Below, piece by piece: positions 1 through 6,241 of a stretch of 6,241 nucleotides of DNA. Below the pieces are notes generated by a model. The model had not been told where the DNA came from. It did no database searches and worked only from the letters and a program-made list of their open reading frames with translations. The first letter of the stretch is position 1; each line of letters starts with the position of its first letter. The stretch is from Sphingomonadales bacterium (GTDB lineage Bacteria > Pseudomonadota > Alphaproteobacteria > Sphingomonadales > Sphingomonadaceae): NCBI GenBank assembly GCA_017304125.1, contig JAFKLV010000118.1, positions 1 to 6,241 of the forward strand. The letters run 5' to 3'. Position numbers and translations under genes: made by a program.

Positions 1-751
1 GTCCGATGCCGATCTGGCGGTGCTGGCCAGGCTCGCCGGGACCAAGGGTGACGCGCCGGTCAAGCTCGGCGAGCGCGTCTATCGCGCCACCCCGTCGCCG
101 CAGGCGCCGATCACGCTCGAATATGACGCCAATGCCCGCGACGAGGAGGGCAATCTGCGCTCGATCCGTCAGGCGAAGCAGAACGGCAATTTCGTGATCT
201 TCTCGCTCCACAATCACGAGCCGAGCGAGGCGGTGCAGCAGCCCCCGGCCTTCACCGTCGATTTCGCGCATCGCGCGATCGATGCGGGCGTCGATGCCTT
301 CATCACCCACGGCCCGCACCAGTTGCGCGGGATCGAAATCTACAAGGGGCGGCCGATCTTCTATTCGCTCGGCAACTTCGCGATGATGAACAACTCGCTC
401 GATCACCTGCCGGCCGACATGTACGAGCAGTTCGGCGTCGATCCGGCGAAGGTGACCGCGCCCGAATTCCTCCAGGCGCGCGGCTCGGCGATCTTCGGCG
501 ATCCCAACCTCTATGAAACGGTGATCGCGGAAAGCCGCTATGTCGACGGCAATGTCGCGGAAATCCGGCTCTACCCGGTCGACCTCGGGGTGACCGCCAA
601 GGGCGCCGACCGCGGCGTGCCGCACCTCGCCGACCCGGCGACCGGCGCGCGCATCCTCGAGCGGCTCGCGCGGCTGTCGCAACCGTTCGGCACCAGGATC
701 GCGATCGAGAAGGGCGTCGGCATCATCCGCCTTTCCGGCGCCGGTAAGTAA
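1..751 (+). CDS. CapA-family (PGA_cap) protein, C-terminal part
   Basis: This is the 3' end of a gene whose start lies before the window; 249 residues are visible, read from base 2 without interruption to TAA at 749-751. The signature block is HGPHQLRGIEIYKGRPIFYS followed by LGNF (visible residues 103-126), the conserved C-terminal motif of the CapA/PGA_cap family. An upstream SLHNHEP (68-74) supplies family-typical His and Glu residues, and the helix FAHRAIDAGVDAFITHGPHQ is also standard. The family has a calcineurin-like metallophosphatase fold. It includes CapA/PgsA of poly-gamma-glutamate capsule synthesis, but many members have no proven role, so capsule synthesis is not claimed here. 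About 120 residues follow the LGNF motif, with an insertion (DHLPADMYEQFGVDPAKV) before the final strands. Whether it has a signal peptide cannot be seen. A GTG at 20-22 is in frame but is internal, because the reading frame is open to the edge. A repeat element begins 2 nt after the stop. Confidence 0.9.
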   Translation, partial: SDADLAVLARLAGTKGDAPVKLGERVYRATPSPQAPITLEYDANARDEEGNLRSIRQAKQNGNFVIFSLHNHEPSEAVQQPPAFTVDFAHRAIDAGVDAFITHGPHQLRGIEIYKGRPIFYSLGNFAMMNNSLDHLPADMYEQFGVDPAKVTAPEFLQARGSAIFGDPNLYETVIAESRYVDGNVAEIRLYPVDLGVTAKGADRGVPHLADPATGARILERLARLSQPFGTRIAIEKGVGIIRLSGAGK

Positions 752-753
752 CC

Positions 754-861
754 CGTCACCCCGGCCTTGTGCCGGGGTCCACCGGGAGGCAGAGGTTAGA
801 CAAGAGGCTCTTGCTATAAGGCAGGAGGCGCAGTGGACCCCGGCACAAGGCCGGGGTGACG
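754..861. repeat. 108-bp inverted-repeat element (paired REP-like palindromes)
   Basis: Two perfectly complementary 29-base arms lie at 754-782 and 833-861, around a 50-base centre. Each arm is itself a hairpin: ACCCCGGC / GCCGGGGT with a 5-base loop, at 758-765 with 771-778 and at 837-844 with 850-857. The centre holds a small palindrome, CAAGAG-G-CTCTTG (801-813). The element fills almost all of the 128-nt gap between the CapA-like gene and the peptidase gene. From general knowledge, this GC-rich palindrome resembles dispersed intergenic repeats of sphingomonads and other Alphaproteobacteria. Two inverted copies are arranged like a BIME or a small non-autonomous element. No transposase is encoded and no clear target-site duplication is visible at its ends. 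Transcribed in full, it would form a long stem that could end or stabilise the capA-like message. No T-run follows, so it is not a classic intrinsic terminator. Confidence 0.85.
812..820 (+). promoter_or_regulatory. Possible extended -10 promoter inside the repeat element
   Basis: TGCTATAAG matches an extended -10 box (TGn plus TATAAG at 815-820) in the AT-richer centre of the repeat element, 60 nt before the peptidase ATG. There is no good -35 at the usual spacing. A weak TTAGAC (796-801) is only 13 nt away. If it is real, transcription would start near 827 and the leader would carry the whole right-arm hairpin. This is inferred from motif match and position only. Confidence 0.3.
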
Positions 862-867
862 ATAATA

Positions 868-874
868 AGAGGGG
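868..874 (+). promoter_or_regulatory. Ribosome binding site of the M20 peptidase
   Basis: AGAGGGG, purine-rich, ends 5 nt before ATG 880-882. It fixes that ATG as the start rather than the in-frame GTG at 856, which lies inside the right arm of the repeat and would put eight residues ahead of the signal peptide. Confidence 0.7.
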
Positions 875-879
875 ATCTG

Positions 880-2163
880 ATGACGCGTTTTCCGATGTTG
901 CTTTCCGCCGCCGCCGTGCTGGTCGCGACGCCCGCATTGGCCAAGCCCGCCGACAATGCCGAGGCGACGATGCGCGCGCTTTACGGCAGCCGCGCGTTCA
1001 ACGTCGCGCGCCAGTCGCTCGCGGCGGATTATGATCGCATCGTCAGCGAGGTGACCACGCTGACCGAAATCCCCGCCCCGCCGTTCAAGGAAGCCAAGCG
1101 CGCCGCGGTCTATCTGGAGATGCTGCGCGCCGCCGGGCTCAGCGATGTCGAGGCGGATGCGGAAGGCAATGTGATGGGGCTGCGCAAAGGCACCGGTGGC
1201 GGCCCGCTGCTGGTCGTCGCGGCGCATCTCGATACCGTTTTCCCCGAGGGCACCGATACCAAGGTGCGCCGCGAGGGCAATTACCTCAACGCGCCGGGGG
1301 TCGGCGACGATACCTCCAGCCTGCCGGTGCTGCTCGCCTTCATCCGCGCGCTCGACAAGGCGGGGATCCGCACCAAGAGCGATATCCTGTTCATGGGCGA
1401 TGTCGGCGAGGAAGGGCCGGGCGATCTGCGCGGGATGCGTCACCTGTTCAACAAGGGGAAGTATAAGGGCCGCATCGCGCAGTTCATCTCGGTCGAGCCG
1501 GGGCGTGATCGCGTGACCAACGGCGGGGTGGGGTCGAAGCGCTACAAGATCACCTTCAAGGGCCCCGGCGGGCACAGTTTCGGCGCGTTCGGGCTGGTCA
1601 ACCCGGCCTATGCGATGGCCGATGCGATGGTCGCATTCGGCAAGATGCAGGTGCCGGAAACCCCCAAGACGACCTATAATATCGGCGTGGTCGAGGGTGG
1701 CACCTCGGTCAATTCGATCCCGTTCGAAACCGCGATGACGGTCGATATGCGCTCGGTCGATGCCGGCGAGCTGGCGAAGGAAGACGCCTATCTCAAGTCG
1801 ATCCTCGATCCTGCGGTCGCGCGCGAAAATGCGGCGCGCTCCACCGCCAAGGGCAAGATCGAGTATAAGCTCGAGCTGATCGGCGATCGCCCGGTCGGGC
1901 ATACCGCGCCCGACGCGCCGCTGGTCAAGACCGCGATGGCGGCGATCGCGATCGGCGGCGGCAAGCCCGAGCTGGAAAGCAGCTCGACCGATTCCAACCT
2001 GCCGATGAGCCTTGGCATCCCGGCGGTGACGATCGGTTCGGGGTTCCACACCGAGCGCGCGCATGCCCCCGACGAGCGGCTGCTGCTCGATCGCGACGAC
2101 ACCGTGCGTTACATGACGATGAGCCTCGCGACCGTGATCGGCGCGGCGGGCGTCGCCAAATAA
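880..2163 (+). CDS. Secreted M20-family zinc peptidase (carboxypeptidase G2-like)
   Basis: The protein has 427 residues and is complete. It begins with a Sec-type signal peptide: MTR, a hydrophobic stretch to about residue 18, and a likely cut after ALA (residue 21). The mature enzyme should therefore act in the periplasm or outside. The di-zinc M20 ligand set can be followed: H116 with D118 in HLDTVFPEG, bridging D143 in GVGDDTSS, catalytic E177 and zinc ligand E178 in DVGEEGPGD, E206 in SVEPG, and H395 in RAHAPDE. Order and spacing match carboxypeptidase G2 (H112, D141, E175/E176, E200, H385, from memory). The dimerisation domain spans about 217-325 and contains GPGGHSFG (228-235). Family members remove amino acids from peptides or N-acyl amino acids; the substrate here is not determined. 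The CPG2-like ligands make a C-terminal glutamate or other N-acyl amino acid plausible, but that is inference. The start is set by AGAGGGG 5 nt upstream. The gene converges on the exporter operon, leaving a 4-nt gap. Confidence 0.92.
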   Translation: MTRFPMLLSAAAVLVATPALAKPADNAEATMRALYGSRAFNVARQSLAADYDRIVSEVTTLTEIPAPPFKEAKRAAVYLEMLRAAGLSDVEADAEGNVMGLRKGTGGGPLLVVAAHLDTVFPEGTDTKVRREGNYLNAPGVGDDTSSLPVLLAFIRALDKAGIRTKSDILFMGDVGEEGPGDLRGMRHLFNKGKYKGRIAQFISVEPGRDRVTNGGVGSKRYKITFKGPGGHSFGAFGLVNPAYAMADAMVAFGKMQVPETPKTTYNIGVVEGGTSVNSIPFETAMTVDMRSVDAGELAKEDAYLKSILDPAVARENAARSTAKGKIEYKLELIGDRPVGHTAPDAPLVKTAMAAIAIGGGKPELESSSTDSNLPMSLGIPAVTIGSGFHTERAHAPDERLLLDRDDTVRYMTMSLATVIGAAGVAK

Positions 2164-2167
2164 GCCG

Positions 2168-3271
2168 TCACGCGGCGCGCGGGCGATAGCGCCACAGCGC
2201 GACCGCGCCATAGAGGATGATCAGCGCGGCGAGATTGATCAGCTCGCCGCGCTGTTCGTAGAGCGACGCGCCCATCTGATTGATCCCGACCATCAGCCGG
2301 ATGCCGGGGGTGGTGGGGAGCAGTTTCGCGGCGAGCGTTAGCCAGTGCGGTGTCGCCTCCTTCGGCCATGACAGGCCCGAGAGGAAGAAGAGCGGCACCG
2401 AGGTGACGATCCACAATTGCACCGGCCGCTCGCGCGTGCGGAAGAAGCTGCCGAGCGCCAACGCCCCCGCGACCGTCGCCGCGACGAACAGGGTGGCGGA
2501 GACGAGCAGCGCGACCGGATCGGCCTGTGCGCGCGGATAATCCTGAAACCAGCAGACGAAGCCGGTAAACCACGCGACATTGGCGCAGCCGATGACGAAG
2601 AAGGCGAGCGCGATGCCGAGCAGCGCGCGTGGGGCGAAGCTGAGCGCGCCCTGCTCCTCGCGCATCGTCGCGGCGAGCGAGGCGAGCCCCATCAGCAAGG
2701 TCTGCTGGATGATCAGGAAGGCGACGCCCGGGAAGATCGTCGCGCCATAGCCTTCGCGGGTGTTGAACAACGGGCGCTGGATCATCGCCAGCGCGGGCGG
2801 CGCCGGCGCACCCTGTGCCATCGCCTGATCGACCGCCGCCGCGCGTCCCACCGCGCCGAGCGCCGCCCCGACCCCGGCGAGCGCGGTGCTGGTGCGCAGC
2901 AGATAGGCGCCGTTGCCGTAGAGCGCGACCACCCCCTGACTCCCCGAAAGGATGCGCCGCTCGAACCCCTCCGGGATCACGACGATCGCGCCGACCTGTC
3001 GTGCCTTGAGCAAGCCGAGCGCGGCGGCGGGGGAGGGCGGCCGCGCGACGACCTCGGCCTGTTGCACCGCGCGCAGCCGGGTTTCGAACGCGCGGCTGGT
3101 GCCGCTGTGGTCCATATCGACCAATGCGACCGGCATCCGCTCCGCGACCTCGCCCGAATAGGCCGAGGGGTAGAAGAAGGCGTAGAGGATGCACGACCCG
3201 ATCAGCAGCATCAGCGCCGAACTGTCGCCGCGGATCGCGCGGAACGTGGCGAGGAAGGCGCGCCCGATCAT
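2168..3271 (-). CDS. ABC-2 type transporter permease (second of the pair)
   Basis: This is a 367-residue inner-membrane protein with the ABC2_membrane_3 layout. TM1 is at about 18-35, followed by a large extracytoplasmic domain (about 40-175) and five more predicted TM segments near 178-198, 215-240, 252-275, 286-302 and 345-360. The domain opens with PVALVDMDHSGTSR, typical of YbhS/YbhR/YhhJ-like exporters (xxVDxDxSxxSR). The C-terminal region has FFLSGLSWPKEATPHW, then LLPTTPGIRLMVGINQMGAS, the family's conserved re-entrant/TM5 segment. The ATG at 3271-3269 overlaps the preceding permease stop as ATGA, with a GGGGG run 5 nt upstream, so translation is probably coupled. The reading frame stays open far upstream, but that part is a low-complexity shadow of the neighbour and was excluded. 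It probably forms a heterodimer with the neighbouring permease. There is no nucleotide-binding domain (no Walker A or ABC signature), so it is a pure permease. Substrate unknown. Confidence 0.9.
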   Translation of the reverse strand: MIGRAFLATFRAIRGDSSALMLLIGSCILYAFFYPSAYSGEVAERMPVALVDMDHSGTSRAFETRLRAVQQAEVVARPPSPAAALGLLKARQVGAIVVIPEGFERRILSGSQGVVALYGNGAYLLRTSTALAGVGAALGAVGRAAAVDQAMAQGAPAPPALAMIQRPLFNTREGYGATIFPGVAFLIIQQTLLMGLASLAATMREEQGALSFAPRALLGIALAFFVIGCANVAWFTGFVCWFQDYPRAQADPVALLVSATLFVAATVAGALALGSFFRTRERPVQLWIVTSVPLFFLSGLSWPKEATPHWLTLAAKLLPTTPGIRLMVGINQMGASLYEQRGELINLAALIILYGAVALWRYRPRAA

Positions 3272-4434
3272 CGCCGCCCCCAGGTTTCCGGCCGCCGCGC
3301 CGCGGCGAGATAGCGCGGCAGCCCGATGCCCGCGCCGACCAGCAGGAAAGCGAGCATCGCCAGCAATTGCCACAGCGACTGCAGCACCGGTGCGGCCATG
3401 ATCCATTGCTCCGCGAGCAATTTGGCGAACGCCGAATAAGGGAGCAGCACGCTCCATAGCCGCGCGAAGCCCGAGGCGGATTCGATCGGGAAGATCGCCC
3501 CGGCGAAGGTGAAGGAGGCGCCGGCATAGAGGCCCGCGACCGACAGCGCCTTGCCCATCGTCAGCGTCAGCCCGACGACGAGCAGGGTGACACCGATATA
3601 AGCGAGATACATCGTGACATAGCCGGCGATCAGCATCGCCACGCTCCCCGCGACCGGCCAGCCGCGCAGGCCGGCGATATAGCCGATCGCGAGCAATCCC
3701 CAGCCGGTGAAGATCGCCAGATAGAGCGCGAGCTTCCCCGCCACCGCCGCCGCGGCGCGCGCCGGCGGCTCGCTGCCGATCCACGCACCGATCGTCCCGT
3801 CGCGCAATTCGCGGCCGAGCGCGCTCGCCACCGCGACCATGAAGATCAGGTGGAGCAGGGCCGGGTGGATCAGCGCGACGAGCTGCATCTCATAGCTGCT
3901 CTGTGGGTTGAACAGCACCACGCTCTGCGCAGCGACCGGCGGGCGGCGCACCTTGCCCGGCCCGGCGACCGCGGCGGTCTCGGTTGCCGCCAGGGTCGCG
4001 GCATAGCCCTGCACGACATTGCCCACCTCGCGCAGCGCGGCGCCCGAGGGGGTGGAATAGCTCGCATTGTAGAAAGTGGTGATATTGGCGGTGGTGCCGC
4101 GCAGCACCGCGCGCTCGGTATCAGTGGGGATCAGCACCACGGCATAGGCCTTGCCCGAGCGCACCAGCCGCTCCGCCGCGCCCATCTCCGCCGGGCGCGC
4201 GACGACGCTGACCCCCGGCGCGGCATCGAGCCGCCGGGTCAGCTCGCGCGAGATCGCGCTATGGTCCTGATCGACCACCACGATCGGCAGCCCGCGCATC
4301 ACCCCCGAGGACAGCTGGATCGCCACCAGCGCCATCAGTGCGAGCGGCACCCAGCTGACCAGCGCGAGATCCCAGAAATGCGTGGCGAGGAACCGCGCTT
4401 CGCGGCGCAATGCGCTGGCGAAGGCGCTTGCCAC
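3268..4434 (-). CDS. ABC-2 type transporter permease (first of the pair)
   Basis: The product is 388 residues from the chosen GTG start. The layout matches the next permease: TM1 about 24-44, extracytoplasmic domain about 46-185, then TM segments near 188-207, 231-254, 264-290, 297-315 and 350-371. Family marks are LPIVVVDQDHSAISREL (49-65), a region RSGKAYAVVLIP (92-103), and AGAIFPIESASGF (311-323), the equivalent of the FLSG-x-x-P motif in its partner. GTG at 4434-4432 is the first possible start after the upstream HlyD stop, with a 5-nt gap and no clear Shine-Dalgarno. A TTG eight codons later is the only close alternative, and later Met codons fall inside TM1. Reinitiation after the HlyD stop is the likely mode of translation. 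The frame is open further upstream, but that part is antisense/out-of-frame to HlyD coding sequence and not credible. No ATP-binding domain is present. It should act with the second permease as a two-subunit membrane channel. Confidence 0.87.
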   Translation of the reverse strand: MASAFASALRREARFLATHFWDLALVSWVPLALMALVAIQLSSGVMRGLPIVVVDQDHSAISRELTRRLDAAPGVSVVARPAEMGAAERLVRSGKAYAVVLIPTDTERAVLRGTTANITTFYNASYSTPSGAALREVGNVVQGYAATLAATETAAVAGPGKVRRPPVAAQSVVLFNPQSSYEMQLVALIHPALLHLIFMVAVASALGRELRDGTIGAWIGSEPPARAAAAVAGKLALYLAIFTGWGLLAIGYIAGLRGWPVAGSVAMLIAGYVTMYLAYIGVTLLVVGLTLTMGKALSVAGLYAGASFTFAGAIFPIESASGFARLWSVLLPYSAFAKLLAEQWIMAAPVLQSLWQLLAMLAFLLVGAGIGLPRYLAAARRPETWGRR

Positions 4435-4439
4435 GCTGG

Positions 4440-5453
4440 TTACGCCGGCCAGTCGAACAGCACGGTCATCCCCGGCCGCAGCCCCTCGACCGGCGTGACC
4501 GGCACGACGCGCACCTCGAAGCTCTTGATATCGAACCCGCTCGATTGCCGCGTCGCGCGCCATGTCGCGAAATCGCCGGCCGGCGCGGTGTAGCTCACGC
4601 GGAACCGCACGCGGCGGTCGCTCAGCGCGGGGACCGTCCCCTCCAGTTCCTTGCCGCGCGCCAGCCCGTGAAGCTGGTCCTCGCGCACGTTGAGCGTCAC
4701 CCACGGATGCGCGGTGTCGGTGAGCATGAACACCGGAAAGCCCTGCGGCACCAGTTCGCCGGGCTGGGCGAGCCGTTTGCCGAGTTCGCCGTCGGCGGGG
4801 GCGAGCACGCGGGTTTCGTCGGCGGCGGCCTTGACCTCCGCCACCGCGCCGCGCGCCTGTTGCACCTGCCCGCTCGCCGCGGCCTTGTCCTGCCGCCGCG
4901 CGCCGGCCAGCGCGAGATCATATTGCGCGCGCGCCGCCTTGGCCTGCTCGACCGAGGCGACCGCATTGGTGCGTGCTTCATCGGCCTTCTGCCCGGCGAT
5001 CACGCCTTGCCGGAACAGCCGGTCGGTGCGCGCGGCGGTGGTGGTGGCGAGATCGGCGGCGGCCTGCGCGCGGCGCCATTGCGCCTCGGCGGCGCGGATA
5101 TCCTCGGGCCGCGCGCCTTCGTCGGCCTTGCTCTCCACCGCCTGCGCCGCCGCCAGCGCGCCGCCGGCCTGTTCGGTCTTGGCGGCGACTTCGGGGCTGT
5201 CGAGCGTGTAGAGCAATTGCCCGGCCTTGACCTGCTGGCCTTCCTCGACCTGGAAGGCTGCGATCCGCGCGGTGACCTTGCTGGTGATGCGCATCTCGCG
5301 CGCGTCGACCATTCCCTGTATCTGCCCCGGCGCCGGGCGATAGGCGAGCCACAGCCCCAGTGCGAGCAAGGCGACGACGACGATTGCCACGATCGGCCGC
5401 GCCAGATTGCGTTTGGCCGGGGGCGGGGCTTCGTCGATCGCGGTGTCGGTCAT
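4440..5453 (-). CDS. HlyD/YbhG-type membrane fusion protein (periplasmic adaptor)
   Basis: A complete 337-residue adaptor that should bridge the permease pair and the TolC channel. It has a short cytoplasmic N-terminus and one TM anchor (about 19-38). The first half of the lipoyl domain follows (about 46-86: ITSKVTARIAAFQVEEGQQV, then KAGQLLYTLDSPEV). A long Ala/Gln/Arg-rich coiled-coil hairpin spans about 88-212. The second lipoyl half is at about 214-245 (RVLAPADGELGKRLAQPGEL), and a beta-barrel/membrane-proximal part runs to the end. FATWRATRQSSGFDIKSFEV and LRPGMTVLFDW near the C-terminus are typical of the YhiI/YbhG group that serves ABC-2 exporters. ATG 5453-5451 overlaps the TolC stop as ATGA. 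A good GAGGTGA lies at 5464-5458, 4 nt before the ATG. Adaptor identity is certain; the exported compound is not. Confidence 0.93.
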   Translation of the reverse strand: MTDTAIDEAPPPAKRNLARPIVAIVVVALLALGLWLAYRPAPGQIQGMVDAREMRITSKVTARIAAFQVEEGQQVKAGQLLYTLDSPEVAAKTEQAGGALAAAQAVESKADEGARPEDIRAAEAQWRRAQAAADLATTTAARTDRLFRQGVIAGQKADEARTNAVASVEQAKAARAQYDLALAGARRQDKAAASGQVQQARGAVAEVKAAADETRVLAPADGELGKRLAQPGELVPQGFPVFMLTDTAHPWVTLNVREDQLHGLARGKELEGTVPALSDRRVRFRVSYTAPAGDFATWRATRQSSGFDIKSFEVRVVPVTPVEGLRPGMTVLFDWPA

Positions 5454-6241
5454 GGAATCACCTCATCGAGCCGCGCGAGATAATCGGGCATGCGGTCCAT
5501 CTGGCCGCTCATGCTGAGCAATTGCGCGAGCGCCTGGACATAATCGTTCGCCGCCTGCGCGCGCTGGATGCGCGCGCGGCCGAGCCCGAGCTGCGCGTCG
5601 ACCACATCGAGCGAGGTCGCCTGCTGCTCGCGATAGGAGAGCGTCTGGAGTTTGAGATTCTCCGCCGCGGAGATTTGCGCGCTGTCGAGCAATTTGAAGC
5701 GTTTGCGCGCCGCCTCCACCTCGCCCCACGCTTTGGTCACGCCGATTTCGAGCTGGGTGCGTGCCTCGCGCAACCCCGCCTCGGTCTGCGCCACCGTCTC
5801 GCGCGCGGCATCGACCTGCTGGCGGCGGCCGGCGCCCGACATCAATTTGTATTTGAGCCCCACCCCGACCGTCCAATCGGGATCGGTGAGCAGCGAATTG
5901 CGTGTATCGAAATTATACTGGCCGAAGCCGTAGATCGTCGGGCGCAGCTTCGACTGCTGGATCGTCACCCCGGCGCGCGCCTGATCCTCCAGCGCCTTCA
6001 GCCGGGCGATCTGCGGATGGGTATCGAGCGCGGCGGCCTTGAAATTGTCGAGCGGTTCCAGCGGGCGCGAATTGACCCCGAGCGGGCTGATCGGATGCAC
6101 GCCGTCGGGCGCGCGCAACATGCCAGCGAGCGCGGCATTGGCGGTGGCGAGATCGGCAATCGCTTTCTCATATTCGCGCGCCGCATCGTCGCGCGCGACC
6201 TCCGCCTGCAGATATTGCGCGCGGCTGATGAAGCGTTCCTG
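5450..6241 (-). CDS. TolC-family outer-membrane efflux protein, C-terminal part
   Basis: The gene enters from the right edge; 263 C-terminal residues are visible, read from base 6241 to TGA at 5452-5450. OEP-family features are present. A coiled-coil helix (about 1-40, YLQAEVARDDAAREYEKAIA) is followed by a linker, and HPQIARLKALEDQARAGV starts the second repeat. RPTIYGFGQYN and DWTVGVGLKYKLMSGAGRRQ form the beta-strand segment of the barrel. Long helices then end in QATSLDVVDAQLGLGRARIQ and an ALAQLLSMSGQM tail. Family members are trimeric channels that cross the outer membrane and the periplasm and dock with HlyD-type adaptors. Being first visible in the operon and overlapping hlyD by 4 bp, it is very probably the dedicated channel of this exporter. 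An ATG at 6121-6119 is internal; the frame is open beyond it. Signal peptide and promoter are off the window. Confidence 0.92.
   Translation of the reverse strand, partial: QERFISRAQYLQAEVARDDAAREYEKAIADLATANAALAGMLRAPDGVHPISPLGVNSRPLEPLDNFKAAALDTHPQIARLKALEDQARAGVTIQQSKLRPTIYGFGQYNFDTRNSLLTDPDWTVGVGLKYKLMSGAGRRQQVDAARETVAQTEAGLREARTQLEIGVTKAWGEVEAARKRFKLLDSAQISAAENLKLQTLSYREQQATSLDVVDAQLGLGRARIQRAQAANDYVQALAQLLSMSGQMDRMPDYLARLDEVIP
5458..5464 (-). promoter_or_regulatory. Ribosome binding site of the HlyD gene
   Basis: GAGGTGA on the minus strand, inside the last codons of the TolC gene, ends 4 nt before the ATG at 5453. It is the strongest Shine-Dalgarno match seen in the exporter operon and supports this start. 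Confidence 0.6.

Noticed and set aside
754..782. Left arm as an intrinsic terminator of the CapA-family gene
   Set aside because: The hairpin is strong and close to the stop, but no T-run follows, so a standard Rho-independent terminator cannot be claimed.
754..861. CRISPR-like repeat
   Set aside because: There are only two copies, in opposite orientation, with a single 50-base interval and no cas genes. It is an inverted repeat, not an array.
856..879. GTG at 856 as start of the peptidase
   Set aside because: It lies in the repeat arm without a Shine-Dalgarno and would bury the signal peptide behind eight extra residues. ATG 880 has a good site.
814..2211. 465-residue open frame antisense to the peptidase gene
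   Set aside because: It is Arg/His/Asp-rich with no domain pattern, and it spans the whole M20 gene whose catalytic motifs are intact. It also translates the repeat element at one end (HPGLVPGST). It is a GC-bias shadow.
2417..3313. 298-residue + strand open frame over the permease genes
   Set aside because: Low-complexity Arg/Glu/Gly-rich translation, antisense to a well-supported permease. No ribosome binding site or motif.
3272..3784. Long N-terminal extension of the second permease in the same frame
   Set aside because: The extension is Arg/Ala-rich and overlaps the first permease coding sequence in another frame. The ATGA overlap at 3268-3271 and the permease-like start MIGRAFLATFRAI define the real start.
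4435..4704. N-terminal extension of the first permease into the adaptor gene
   Set aside because: It covers the last 90 codons of hlyD in another frame and has no family similarity. The protein becomes permease-like only from the GTG at 4434.
4410..5483. 357-residue + strand open frame over the HlyD gene
   Set aside because: Arg/Gly/Leu-rich shadow of the adaptor gene, without recognisable folds or a signal.

Overview
The window is GC-rich and densely packed. Codon use is strongly GC-biased, and many long antisense shadow frames result from it. A palindromic intergenic repeat of the CCCCGGC-CTTGT-GCCGGGG type sits between two genes. I recognise this repeat from sphingomonads and related Alphaproteobacteria, so a Sphingomonas-like organism is the best guess. 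That guess is inferred from repeat style, codon use and gene content; there is no marker gene in the window.

Left part, + strand (1-2163). First comes the C-terminal 249 residues of a CapA-family (PGA_cap, metallophosphatase-fold) protein. A 128-nt gap follows, almost filled by a 108-bp element with perfect 29-bp inverted arms. After it is a complete secreted M20-family zinc exopeptidase of 427 residues. Its metal-ligand set matches the carboxypeptidase G2 layout. The repeat element contains a possible extended -10 promoter that could drive the peptidase gene.

Right part, - strand (6241-2168). Four genes form a tight operon, read from right to left: a TolC-family outer-membrane channel (partial, its start lies off the window), an HlyD/YbhG-type membrane fusion protein, and two ABC-2 type permeases. 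The TolC/HlyD and permease/permease junctions are both 4-bp ATGA overlaps. The HlyD/permease junction is a 5-nt gap ahead of a GTG start. Together the genes look like a tripartite export machine: a permease pair in the inner membrane, an adaptor in the periplasm and a channel in the outer membrane. No ATPase gene is visible. It may lie upstream, off the window, or be supplied elsewhere, or the system may work without a dedicated one. The substrate cannot be read from the sequence.

The two units converge. The peptidase stop and the last permease stop are separated by only 4 nt, with no visible terminator between them. No tRNA, rRNA, CRISPR array or transposase gene was seen. The most notable items are the inverted-repeat element with its possible promoter and the exporter operon that lacks an ATPase.
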